DNA of 64,000 nt from Paragyromitra xinjiangensis (Eukaryota; Ascomycota; Pezizomycetes; Pezizales; Discinaceae). This document shows positions 24,941-36,109 of this stretch, in pieces. Made by a program: the position numbers and the translations under genes. Each line of letters opens with the position of its first letter. Position 1 is the first letter of the stretch. The stretch is from assembly GCA_038503065.1 (NCBI GenBank), contig JBCAMK010000001.1, positions 496,001 to 560,000 on the forward strand. Reading direction: 5' to 3'. Below the pieces are notes generated by a model. That model had not been told where the DNA came from. It made no database searches and saw only the letters and a list, made by a program, of their open reading frames with translations.

Positions 24941-26840
24941 TTAAGACCCCCAAGACCGGATTAACATGGCAATCAACACCACAACCACCGAGATCACCAC
25001 GGTCCACCACTTCCCCACAGGCGACAAAGCCAATCCAACCATCGGAGCCACCAAAAACGCCCAATCCATAAACTCCTTACTAACAAACCTTCCCGCCCTC
25101 ACCACTAACCCCGGCCTCAGAAGAGTTTTATCATCCCCCAAGCCCGTCACGTACGCCACACCATTACACCCTTCAACCTCCTCCCATATCAGCTCCCCCG
25201 TCTTTTCATCCCGTCCATTCCGCCATTCCCTCCACCAGCACCATACACCAGCAGGGAAATCATCTATTGGGTTCTTGACATAGTAGTCTTTCTTTTCAAT
25301 CTTGCGGCCATTACCGTAGACGCCGTGAACCTTTTTCTCGACCATGTCAAAGAGCCATAGCTTATCACTCGTCGCAGCACCCACATATCGCCCATCGGCG
25401 CTCATAGATAGGGCAGAGTACGGCCTCGAGAATAATGGCGCGTCGTCAAGCTTTGTTACATCAGAGCCCATAGGATCAGGAATCGTATATACTGGTTCAT
25501 CTAGGCCCTTGGAATAATCCCAGACCAATAAGCCGCCTCCTGCACCCCCAGAGACAATATATGTGTCTGTCAAGAGAAAGTCGTGGGTAAATGCAGTGGT
25601 GAAAGGAGCGCGTAGACCGGTTCCAGAGAGCGCGGAGGTTGATTTTGTCTTAAGTTCTATAGATTTAACTACTCCTCCGGTTTCTAGAGATACCACGAGA
25701 AAATTTGTTCTTGTGAGTTTTCCAAGGGTTGAGGATGGATGGCGAGCCACAAGGCAAACGAGATAATTTCTAAAGAGGGGAACTACCAGTTAGTTCGATG
25801 GTTCGGTGATTGCTGGACTATGGGATAACTTGCCTTGTGATATGGAAATTCTTCAAGTGTGGATAACTAGTATACTCCTCCTCTTCTGCCCATTCACTAC
25901 TAAGATCAAATTCCCAAACCACCTTACTCTCCACCTCCGCACTGCCCCTCCACCTACTTCTCTTCAGCCCTGTCGACTCCACACAAACCAGATTACTTGG
26001 TATATTCGGCGCAAGACCCAATCCCTCACTTTGCGACTCCGGAAAAGTCACAGCCACCAAAACCTCCCCATTCGCAGCAAACCGATCTGGTACCCTCCTC
26101 CCCAAATTCCACAACTGAGACAACTCCGCCGTAGACGCATCCACTGCACGCACCCTATACTCACCATTCTTCTCATCCACAAAATACCCCGCCGACACCG
26201 GAAATGGCGTCGCAGTCCACCCCCCGTGCGGCTTCCACTCAGACACAACCTCCCTCGCCTTCCCTAACGTCGGGTCCAGCACCCCCGTAACCCATTTACT
26301 CGCTGAGTTAGGATGAATAGCACTCCGCTGAGACCTTACTCGAAAAACCGCACACCCATCGTCGTCCACGCTGGTATGTTTACTCTCGTAGACCGCGCCT
26401 TTACGATTCCCTTCGCCGTAGGCAAAAAGCTCAATTGTCCTCCTACCGAACCAATCGCCTCTTTTATTCTGGGGTGGGAGCTCCCTTTGCGCTTTCTGCA
26501 GTCGCGGGACTGTGGGTGTTCCTGCGGGAAAGGGGCGCGACCATCCGAGGTTTAGCTTCACGACGTTGCGCCAGAGACGGCGTTGGATGGTTGAGGAGCC
26601 TGGGAAGAGGACTTGGTCAAGGTGGAGGGATTCTGGGATTCCGAGGGCTATGGCGGGACCGTTCCACACGGAGTCGTTTTCGGAGCAGAATATGGTGTGG
26701 TGGAGGTGGGAGCAGGTTAGGGAGATGTTGATGAGGGTTGTGTGGGGTTGTGGGTTGGTGTGGGAGGTGTAGGAGGATGAGAATTTGAGGATGTTGAGGA
26801 GGATTTCTGTGGGGAGCTGGAGGAGTGGTGGGAGGTCCAT
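24941..26840 (-). CDS. F-box protein with beta-propeller-like region and C-terminal membrane anchor
   Basis: CDS complement(join(24941..25769, 25834..26840)), 611 aa. The single 64-nt intron has a GC donor (AG|GCAAGT). Joining there gives frame-correct HITR/NYLVCLVARHP, while the nearby GT gives the wrong frame. An F-box lies at about 4-55 (LLQLPTEILLNILKF ... LTCSHLHHTIF). The rest has WD-like strands such as SRPYSALSMSADGRYVGAATSDKLWLFDM. The C-terminus has two hydrophobic stretches (AFLVAPMVGLALS and WTVVISVVVVLIAMLI) and ends IRSWGS, so it looks tail-anchored. By family it would be the substrate receptor of an SCF ubiquitin ligase. Membrane location is inferred and the substrate is unknown. 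Confidence 0.8.
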
Positions 26841-28716
26841 GGTGGGGGGGTTTGCTTAGGTGCAGGTGGGATTGGTGTAGGGTTGGACATGTTTAAAGGG
26901 ACTTTGGAGGGAGTCGTGGTGGGCTGTGTAGTTGGCTCAGTTAGGTGGCCTTTGCGTCACTTGTTCAGCCGCATCTGATAACGTGGCCTGTGACGAGGTT
27001 GGATAAAGGTGTGACTCAAGTATTCAGGGTTTATACCGAAGATAGTAGTGAAAAACGAACTTGAAGCGGTTAATGGGAGTCAATGGGTGTTGTTTTGGAT
27101 TGAACTCTATCGAGAAGGTTGTTATCATCGCTTGGCCCTTCCATTATTGCTCCCTTAACGTTCAAGGAACACGCGTAGGAATGAGGATAGCCAGAGGAAC
27201 GGTGGATACCCTGGGTGGCTCTGCTTCGATTGTTTCATGGTTGCTGGTGTTCATATTTGGTACGTTACGTGTCATGAAAGCTGTGGCTTTGGGGTTTCGT
27301 GAGTATAACAGAAACAGTATATTTAGATCTGATGCTGGATACCTATGTAGGTTTGTTGGTCGAAACCGTGATAGAAGAGAGATAGCTCAGTAGATTTACT
27401 AGGCTTCTAAGCTGTCTGGATCATTTGAAACACGCGTTTCGATGAGATGACCACAACCTTTCCCCAAAATATGCATCTAGAGCTGCGAAACCTTAGGAGA
27501 GGCTAGGGGGCTTTGTAGGGACTAGGGTATCCATGTGAATCACTAATTCGTGGTATTTCTACAAATACTATTCTGCAGTACTACGCTACCATCATGATAA
27601 CAGAGATTCGAGTGTGTTTCTATGCTGCTGCTGGTAATAAGGGTGGGTAGTGGCACTTTGTGGTCTTAGAATCGTTTGCAGGTTAACGTTGAATTGATTG
27701 CTGGGCTCATGACCTCAAACCACTCGAACCCGCTAGGTATCTACGGTAAGATATCTACATATAGTTATTTATTGCAAAGAGGGTGGTTGATAGTTATGGC
27801 TCTGGTTGCTGTATTTATCTAGTTAGTCGTACGCCAGTCGCAGTTGCCGGCTTCCTTGGTAGTAGAACAAATAAGATACTCTAATTGGTTAGGTCGACTT
27901 GTAGAAATGTTATTTAATTGCACACTTGAGTGGAAACGCTACTGTATGAGACAACATCCCTAAAGATAAGAGTGCCTTGCTCCTGTGATAGTCTTTTTCC
28001 TCTCAACTTTTTTGTGCTTTTTTAACCTATCTTGTGGAGTTTTATTAAAATTAACGTTAATATCGTCACTTCGGAAGCGTCGATCCGGATCCTCACAGTC
28101 GCCCCCGAAGTAGAAAACATGGAACTTGATATCTATTTGACCCACAAAGGGATTGATTCAGGGAGCTATGAGAACGGGAGGCTATGGTTTGAGAAATCAC
28201 AGGAGAACTGCGAGATTGTAGTCGAGCTAGGGCTTGGAGTAGTGTTTATTAATATAATATTAATGATGTTTTGTTTTAGCTTATCTAAGCGGCATGTATG
28301 ATAGGGAATAAATGGGAATCGTAATCTGACACAAGCGATAGTTATGAGGAGCTAACCCCCCCTAAGGGCCTTTACTACAGTACAGATGACGATAGAAGGT
28401 ACTAGGTCTATGGGTTATGGAGCAAAACGCGTACGGTGGTTATAAGAAAGTATTATATTGAGAAACAGATGATTCAAAGGATAGCATGCTAGGAGCCGTA
28501 TCACAAGACAACAGGAAAAAGGGTGCTTCAGACAGGAGACTAATCTCAACAATTAGAAAATTAGGGAAATATGAATTGTTGTAAGTAGGGCGTTTAGCAA
28601 CTTTGGGTTCGTAAGGAAAGATGAGCAGCAGATCTAAAATGCAAAGTTAGTGTGAGAGTAAATCCAAGCTACCAAATCCTCGCGGCGAAGTCTCACTTTC
28701 TAGCTACTCTCCTTCT
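26841..28716. other. Gene-poor intergenic region
   Basis: No convincing gene is seen. A plus-strand 89-codon frame at 28032-28301 has mixed hydrophilic and hydrophobic sequence without recognised motifs. The right end (from about 28460) is the 3' flank of the first tandem mini-protein unit. Confidence 0.4.
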
Positions 28717-29294
28717 TTAGACGTTTCTCTGTCTAGCATTGATATACGCCGGAACCACTCCGGCCCCCGTGCGTTGAGGACTATTCTTCGGATCTTGTTT
28801 GCGCGTTCCCATTTGGCACCCTCTTGGGCCAGCTGTAGAAATATATACGTAAGTATCTGCCTATTTCTGTTGATATAGAACGGGGTATAAATCAAGTATC
28901 TCATACATTGAATGTTACAATTCTCAAGTGAAACTTTTATAATGGTTTCAGGCAGCTTTTCTAGTTGGTCACATAAATCCTCTACGCTAAGCGAGGTACC
29001 ATAACAATTCTTTTGGGTGGTGATATATTTTTCACATTTTTCAATAATGCGAAAAAGCCGGCAGCACGAATCTTCTAAATATAATTAATGGTTGTGTTAA
29101 CGTTTGAAGAAAGAACATAAAGGTCCTTAGTATGATATATGTGTATAACATATCGATTTAGGTTACTAGGGATTAGGAGGTTGAAAAGTTGAAAAGTAAA
29201 AGTTTGTATTACTTGATGACAAGTCCTGCCAACTGTCTACTATTTTTTTCTGCAAACCGCATGCAGGAAACTCTATAATTTCAAATTTGCACAT
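28717..29294 (-). CDS. Cys-rich mini-protein, tandem copy 1
   Basis: CDS complement(join(28717..28832, 28907..29074, 29213..29294)), 121 aa. The start MCKFEIIEFPACGLQKK has Cys2 and Cys12. A CC pair sits at 31-32 (DSCCRLFRIIEKC), more Cys at 41 and 51, and a conserved GPRGCQMG opens exon 3. I chose the 74-nt second intron (GTATGA...CTACAG) because the spliced frame preserves PRGC-xxG and QR-G-GV--YI---Q against copy 2. The unspliced frame gives a divergent tail. No signal peptide is seen. The MC...CG start resembles a loose class of small fungal intracellular Cys proteins, possibly metal-binding. Function is unknown. Confidence 0.6.
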
Positions 29295-29872
29295 CTTAGC
29301 TGGAGATAAATATAGATAGCAGAGTGCGAGGTAAGAGAGTCGGGTGTGCGTATATCAGGTTAGGTATATACGTATAGGTGTTGCAGTTGGTGCTGTACTG
29401 CGGGATGGCGGGAAGAACTTGTTGTTTATGTTTGTAGTTTTCTAGATGCTGGTCGTTGGGAAAGAGAGATTTATGGAGCTGCTCGGCGAATTTATAGCTC
29501 TGAACTGTATGGCCCTTTGTATTTGCCCTAGAACCGGGAGATATCGTATATGTTTAATGGTAGATATGCTTCCTTCGTATGATCGTTCTGGGTTTATCAT
29601 TGAATTCCTGTCATGCTCGGGGAACCTACTGCACATATATCTCGATATAATAGGTGAGTAGATATAAACTGATGATTCTAGGATAACACGCTACACGTAA
29701 TATCGCAAGATAATAGAGGATAAGATTGTTTTGTATGGGGGACTAGTCTAACAATGAAAACAAATGAATTTTGAACTGCTGTAAACAGATTTGGGATGCG
29801 AGATAGCCTCGGATTCATATGCTTAAGAACTAAGATTTAAAATCCAAAGTGGGTATAAAAGTTGAGATCAAG
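29295..29872. other. Spacer between the duplicated mini-protein genes
   Basis: This holds the promoter of copy 1 and the 3' flank of copy 2. Both are part of the duplicated units. No separate gene is seen. Confidence 0.5.
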
Positions 29873-30514
29873 TCATGTAAAGGTTCCCAAGCACTCTCGA
29901 TCTAACCTATCTTCAGCGCTGGTACCTCCACTGGGCGATTTTTGGTTCATAAGGATGTAGTCCAAAACCCCTGAGTTCCCTCTACGTTGAAGGTTATCAC
30001 TGGGGCTTATTCCGAATGCATATTCTCCCTGCCGGCACCCTCTCTTTGGGTCATCTGTAAAAAAAACGCACATAAGTATCTATTATTTTCATTGATGTAG
30101 AACGGGAGGTAGGTCAGGTATCTCATACTCCCAAGCTTGCAATTCGTAAGCTCAATTTTTATCCGGGTCTCAGTTTTTCCTTTTAGCGTTTCATATAATT
30201 TCGCTGCATCGAGCAAGCTGTAGCATTCCTTCCTGGAACTTCGAGCCTCTAGGCATTTTACAATTGGTGTAAAAGCCCGGCAGCACTTCTCTAAGCACAA
30301 ATGGTTGGGTTTAGTATTTAGACGAAGGTCATAGACGTTTTGAGTATGATATATTCCATGTCAAGTCTAACTTATTGGGACTAGAAAAAGGGAAATGTGG
30401 AAAGTAATATATGGTTTGGTTTACGTTACCTAGTCGCAAATCCCGCAGCGTTACTTCAGTCTCCTTGAGGCCGCATGCAGGGTACTCTGTAATCTCATAC
30501 ATGCACTGGCACAT
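29873..30514 (-). CDS. Cys-rich mini-protein, tandem copy 2
   Basis: CDS complement(join(29873..30054, 30129..30290, 30430..30514)), 142 aa. It has the same three-exon layout, the same intron phases (1 and 1) and the same 74-nt second intron as copy 1. The start is MCQCMYEITEYPACGLKET. The CC pair is again at 31-32 (EKCCRAF), then VKCLEARSSRKECY, NCKLGN and DPKRGCRQG. The C-terminus is longer than in copy 1 and carries an extra Cys (RECLGTFT). Both copies keep open frames despite marked divergence, which suggests both are or were under selection. Function is unknown; metal binding is only a guess from the Cys spacing. Confidence 0.6.
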
Positions 30515-32317
30515 TTTAGTTGGAGATAAACTTGCTAGAACTATAGCGATAGCGGGGTGCGAGGGAAGCAGAATAGAATACGTGAGTTTCGACTAGGTAC
30601 AGGTGCTAGCGCTGAGGGATAATCGGGTAACAGGAACACGAGTCGAAGTACTCTTTGTTATGGCTGATGTGGTTTTTTTTAGCTGTTTGTTGGAAAAAAA
30701 AAGTATAAGTGGGCAGGATACGCTAAATTTATAGGGGATCTGGATTGTACTACTCTTTATATTTGTCCCGGCCCAGCACTAGGAGATATTACATATTTAA
30801 TGTTGAAGCCTCCCTGAGTTCTGGCGTCGCCATTCTACCGTGCTCGGGAATCTTACTGTGCATATATTTAAGCCTCTAGTAGGCTTAGTATACGAGCTGG
30901 GCCGGGGCGATCGGGTCGCCATGGGGTATTCTTGACTTACATAGCTATACATTGGAAAAATCAACCTGAGTTTTAGACAGTAGAAGTAAATGACAATTAG
31001 ATGAATGAGAATGATCTATATTATGGGGCGAATGTCTCTCTGTATACACTTCTTTAGACCCCCCTAATAGGGGGTGTTATGCGGAGATTCAAGGGCCGGG
31101 TAGAAGCCATACTAGCTAGCTATAGCTTACCTCGTCACTTCGCCGTTATCGGGCCAACAACGATCACCTTGAATTACACTCCCAACACAATTATATCGAT
31201 CTTTTCAGCATCTCACATGAAATTAATGCGGGATACTAAAGTAGTAGTCGCCATACGGGCATGTAATATGGGGGAAGAACCTTTTTATGGCCGTAAGTTG
31301 ATGCTTTGGAACAGAAGGGAAAGAATGGGGGGCTTGAAATTGGCGTCTACTGTATGGGGTTTCTGTGTATAAATCTGGGGACCCTCTCATCCCTATTTAT
31401 TAGAGTGCCGAGTGACGTATATCTCTTTTATTGCAGAACAGTAATCTAATTCTGAGTTGGTTCTAGAGCTAGGTGATGATTCCTCGAGATTGAAGGGTAG
31501 AATATTGTCCTAATCATCGTTACGCATATATGTAGTCTTCAGAAATGAAATCGAACTGTATCCGTAGCAAATAGTATTACTGGGCTAAGCTGCGGGAGAT
31601 CACTTCTATCTTGTAGATCAGGTAGATTCATCATGTTGACGGTGAAATCGGCTGCACTGAGATGTACATCGAAAAGCATACCTGGAATGCAAGAATCCTT
31701 TGAGATTGGCTGAGATCAAAGTATAGGAGCATGGGCTTGTCAGTCTCTCTCTAGTACGTGATGTAGAAGAATGTCTTTGCACATCATCTTCCGTAGCTAT
31801 CAGGACGATCCGGGCAACTGCAGATGTCTGGGACAGCTGAATAAATGATGAATGAATGAGTGGTGGATAGAGATGACAAGGACAGTGGGCGAAGGATGGT
31901 GGATGGAGACCCTGTAGGATTAATTTATGGGCTACTATGATTCAGGTCAACTAATATTATTTTGTCATAATTTTTTATACTTTCCCAGTGCTAAATTTGC
32001 TATCAAACCGACTTTCCAATGCTCACTCACTTAGGCCGACTAGCCAGCGCATCCACTTTGGATATGAATATGCAAACTATCAAGACAAACTCTTTTGAAA
32101 AAACGATAGCAATAGTTCAATCCGACATTGATATTGAGACTTCATCCCAAGAAAATCGTACAGTACGAAAAGAAAAGAAAACTTTTGCAACTCCAAAGTA
32201 TATGACAGTAAAATGAAACCTGGCCTTGCAGCGTATCGTAAAACCATGCCCTATGTTACAGAAACCCCAGCACTAGGGGCAAATTACCACCTCATCTGCT
32301 AGATTTCTGCAGAGCCT
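30515..32317. other. Gene-poor region upstream of mini-protein copy 2
   Basis: The first 375 bp resemble the upstream DNA of copy 1. The remainder, up to the 3' end of the La gene, has no supported gene. The 97-codon plus frame at 31079-31372 has no recognisable features. Confidence 0.45.
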
Positions 32318-33773
32318 TCATTCAGTCTCCTCAACCTTTGGTTTCTTGACCTCTTGAGCGCCATCATCAGTCGCCTTCCTCTTAGTAGCTCCATCTTGTG
32401 TAGGAGTAACAGCTGATTCGTTTTTAACTTCGGCGCTGCTTTTAATCTTTGGAATGCCATTATCTTCCTTCTTGAACTCGCGGTTGTTGTTGTCCCGGCG
32501 ACCACCACGCCCCCGTCCGCCCCCTCGGCCATTGCGTTGACCTCTGCCACGATGTCCGCCTCGGCTATTCCTATCATTTCCACCTCCGCCATTGCGGTTC
32601 CCGTTATGTCTATTTTGTCCGCCATTCTGATTGCCGCCCCTGTGGGCTCTAGTGTCTGGCCTGGATTTTGGCTTAACCTTCCCGTCTTTGATATCTTGGA
32701 TCTTTCCCTTAACGTAATCTAACTTGGCCATCCACAGGAGCTCCTCATCGTCCCATGTTGGTTTCTTCTCTAGTGCCATGAACTTCTGTGCGAGTTCGTC
32801 GTTGGCGAATTCGACGAAAACTGACCTTTTGAATACTTTGAGATCAGTGCGGCGGAGACGAACAGCGTTGATCGGGCCATAAGGCTCGAAGAACTTCTCG
32901 ATGTCAATCTGGGTTGTGGCAGTCTCGTCACCAAATCCTTTCTGTTGAACAGAAACAACGAATTAGTCATATGTCACTTAAAGGCGCTAGATGATAGGGG
33001 AGTCAAACATACCGCATAGATGCTTCTGGAAATAGATAGATCCTGGGTCGGATCAAAGTCAATGGCCTTCTGCCAGTGACTGCCCCCGTTCATGCCATAC
33101 CTTTGGTTTCGTGGGATGAGTTCGGTTATCTCCAGTGGAACCTTCCTCTTAATAGTCTCTTCGCCAGCCTCTCCGCCGAGCTCCAACTCTGTGCTCTCTT
33201 TCAGGGAATTGATAATTGCTTCCCTGTTGGGGAAACGCTTCATTCTCTTGAAAGACGCGACAAGATTGAGCGGGACTGGCTTGTTCTCTTTGCCACCGAC
33301 TAGACCAAAGAGGAATTTGTCGGATGACAGATTTGACTCAGAGAAGTAAAACTCGACCTATAATTCGAGTGGAATGAGCTTCACGGGGTATACTACATGA
33401 AGATTAAAATGAGAAGAATTCTTACTTGTTTACGGATTTCTTCCGGGTCATCAGACTCTGGAAGAACAGTTGGGTCGAACTTGCTCTTGTTAGGCTTCGG
33501 GCCTCTATGCCGCCTCTCGGTGGTTTTTCCATCAGTGACCTCCTCCTTCTTGCTGTCGACAGCATTTTCATCTTTAATTTCTTGCTTGACATCAGCCATT
33601 GCTTCCTCTTGCGTTGTCGCATTTTCTTGATTCACATCTGCAGACTCTTGTTTAACGGTATCTTGTTCGACAGGCTGCTCCGGCTGGGCCTCATGCGATT
33701 TCTCCCCGATATTCACATCCTGCTGGGTTTCCTCGACCTTGATCTCCGCCGGAACATCAGTGGCGTCAGCCAT
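32318..33773 (-). CDS. LHP1: La protein (Lhp1-type RNA chaperone)
   Basis: CDS complement(join(32318..32941, 33013..33357, 33426..33773)), 438 aa. The acidic, Gln-rich N-terminus (1-116) is followed exactly at the exon 2 start by the La motif (VEFYFSESNLSSDKFLFG, with SFKRMKRF). An RRM follows at about 232-310 (GDETATTQIDIEKFFEPYG ... VRLRR ... RSVFVEFAN). The C-terminus is Arg/Gly/Asn-rich with a basic KRKATDD...KKPKVEE stretch that may act as a nuclear signal. La binds 3' UUU-OH of new Pol III transcripts, protects pre-tRNAs and aids RNA folding. The RGG tail is long compared with yeast Lhp1 (275 aa). Confidence 0.95.
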
Positions 33774-34466
33774 TGCGACGGGAACGTTGGGCGAAAGCCC
33801 GAAGAGAGAAGTAGATGTTAGGGAGGAGAAGCACAGAGTTTAGTGGCAGTAGAGTTTAAATTATGGAATTGTAACTGGCAGAGAAAGAACTCGAGAAAAA
33901 GATTGGTGAGGAAGGAGAAGATGGTTGGCCGAGGGGGAAAGAGTCAACCCTCTTATTTTGCGCGCGGTGCGGTGGGAGGGGTCATCAATTGGGGGCTTGG
34001 CGCATGACTGTCCTAACGCCAAGAGGAAAGCTTGGTTTTGCCGCAGAATCGTATTTGGCTGGGTTAGGTTTATGAGCGGTTGGGGAAAGAGTCACCTCAA
34101 CTACACGATTACATGTATTACTGGTTACAGCAGTTATAGATTTGTTAAATTGTTAATGAAGTAAATGTCTATCTATTAGCTCATATTGCCCATGCTGCTG
34201 GACTAGTAGCAACCAGCAGCTTGTTTCCTGGTCTGGTTCCTTTAATTTATACGCAGACGCATGCGCAATTACCTTTACTACCCATAAAATCTTAAGAGGA
34301 CCGGCGCGAGGAGGGTAGAAGAGAATTAAGCAACTTAATTGACCATGCCGTTTTTCAGCTGAGCCATTTTCCATAATTTCCTGCAACACTTTCTTAATTT
34401 TTTTAAAGAACTAAGAACTATTCCTGACACGACGCAGATAGTTGGCTAATTGACGAAAAACATAAA
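33774..34466. other. La promoter and downstream flank of the 203-aa gene
   Basis: No gene is seen. One TACATGTA copy is at 34110. Confidence 0.5.
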
Positions 34467-35257
34467 TTAAGCATACAAAGCAGCCTGCTGCCGAGCTTTT
34501 TCCGTACTGAGAGTCTTAACTTCAATCTGGAGATTGTTCCAGGTAGCGAGTTGGGTAAGCTTGTCCTCGAAAGTAGTATATCCATCACCAAGAGCAACTT
34601 GCCAACCGCTATTAACTTGTTCGGGTTTTCGTCCATCAGCAATCTTCTTGGAGCCAGTGAACTTCCACTCGCAATTGGTAAAACCGCAAGTGATAGGTTT
34701 AACGTATTTGCCGCAGAGAGGACAAGCGCATTCATGTTCGTTGTCATGATAGTTGAAAGTACCGGAATTTTTAAAACCCCATTGATAAATAACCAACTTT
34801 CCACCAGCACGGCAAGAAGAGTTGGTACAATATCCTAAAAAGCCGTCGTGTTATTTTAGAAAATTAATAGAGGGGTTTTTGGTTAGTTTGTAATTATTTA
34901 CCTTCGAGATTCAGGCCGCCTACAGCTACTCTCCAACCAGGGGCATTCTTAGACCACTCTCTTTTGGTCGGCTTCTCCATTCTTGAGAATTCTTGACCGA
35001 TTACTCCGCCGATTGAGTAGCAATATTGACCACCAGCACAAGAGACAGTTTCAACATTTGTCTCTTTTTCGATAGAAGTTGTCTGTTGGGATCTGGAACG
35101 GCGAGTGCTGGTTTCTTCTTGCAATTGTGAAACGGTGGTCTGCATGACGGTAGAAGCTTTGCTAGGAGAAAAAAACAAAGTAAGGTTGAGGAGGCCTAAT
35201 GCTCTTTTGAAAAAAAATTAGCATCTTTTGCAAAAGTAATAGGACCGTTGGGCTTAC
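34467..35257 (-). CDS. Zinc-ligand-rich conserved protein of unknown function, with 5' UTR intron
   Basis: CDS complement(join(34467..34834, 34902..35145)), 203 aa. A UTR intron at 35162-35257 (GTAAGC...CTCCTAG) ends 16 nt before the ATG. Ser/Thr-rich residues 1-45 precede a folded part: APGWRVAVGGLNLEG, then YCTNSSCRAGGKLVIYQWG, CACPLCGKYVKPITCGFTNCEWKF and GDGYTTF, ending in a helix that contains TWNNLQIEVKTLS. Cys pairs CX4C, CXCX2C and CX4C could bind one or two zinc ions. I recall similar GLNLEGxCxN-type proteins of unknown function in scattered fungi and protists, from memory only. The AT-rich surroundings and flanking palindromic elements suggest an accessory location. Confidence 0.75.
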
Positions 35258-35746
35258 GAGAAACGTTTGTTTTGAAAGATCAAAGAAGAAATGCGTTGTT
35301 GGGTAAAAAACTTAGCAATGCGTATGGGATTTGGTGAAAGATAAAATTCCGAGACTCTTCGCGCAATCATATACTTTATAATTACACTCAAACTCTTTCT
35401 AATAATTATAACAAGCGCTTAGCACCGGTGCCAAGCGAAAATGCTCGCCTATCATTTCCACCAAATAAATTGTAACACAAGGCTCTCAGCTGCAGACTTC
35501 ATAATGAAATCTTGTTTTTCTGACGGGTTTTTCTGCTGTATCACCACCTAATTATAAAGCCCGGCCCGAATTTTTAAAATTCTATTAAAGTATGAAAATC
35601 TACCCAATTAATAAAGCTCTTGACAGGCTCTTATTTCTCGTTTTATAAATGTCTCCACAGACCACTTCTACTAGCTATAGAGGTCCGGGCCTGTTTGCTG
35701 GAATAGGCAATCTAAAAAGTGGTACGCCTTATTCGACCCGTGCGTC

Positions 35747-36109
35747 ATATCTAGAATGCCACAGCAACCAACCATGACCGCGGCAACCGACTGTTCAGCA
35801 AACGAAATACCGTAAAAACTCGAAAAACTCGTTATCTCCGCAATCCACGTGGTAGAGATCGGCAAGAGCACTGCGGTTTTTGAAGCTGCAATTGGAGCTT
35901 TCCTTAGATAACCACATGCATATGTTCTATAGATGTAGCCAAAGCATCAGCCAAAATAACTAATGAAGGCATCTGCCCACCCTACCACACGTGGATTGCG
36001 GAGATAACGAATTTCTAGTTTTTACAGTATTTCGTTTGTTGAACGATTGGTTGCTGTGGTCATAGTTGGTTGCTGTGGTCACAGTTGGTTGCTGCGGCAT
36101 TCTAGATAT
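35747..36109. mobile_element. Fold-back/MITE-like element with about 110-130-bp inverted arms
   Basis: Left arm 35747-35855 and right arm 35982-36109 are inverted copies of each other. They share ATATCTAGAATGCC, CAGCAACCAAC, AACGAAATAC, GTTATCTCCGCAATCCACGT and CTACCAC. A 21-22-bp unit (TTGGTTGCTGTGGTCA-AG) occurs three times in the right arm and about twice in the left. The 126-bp centre is unrelated. No coding sequence is present. I find no clear target-site duplication. Confidence 0.7.

Larger units (their letters stand above)
28460..30890. repeat. Diverged tandem segmental duplication, two units of about 1.2 kb
   Basis: Unit 1 (about 28460-29660) and unit 2 (about 29665-30890) align along their length. 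Coding exons, both intron positions, upstream DNA (for example CTAGAACCGGGAGATAT versus CAGCACTAGGAGATAT) and 3' flank (GATGATTC-AGGATA) are all shared. The two start codons are 1220 bp apart. Divergence is substantial, so the duplication is not recent. Confidence 0.75.

Noticed and set aside
28032..28301. 89-codon plus-strand frame
   Set aside because: No homologous feature recognised, no introns extending it, and AT-rich composition like its surroundings.
28704..28904. 66-codon single-frame gene ending in RETSKEGE
   Set aside because: It is intron 2 read through into the wrong frame of exon 3. The spliced frame aligns better with copy 2.
31079..31372. 97-codon plus-strand frame
   Set aside because: No motifs, and not part of the duplicated units.
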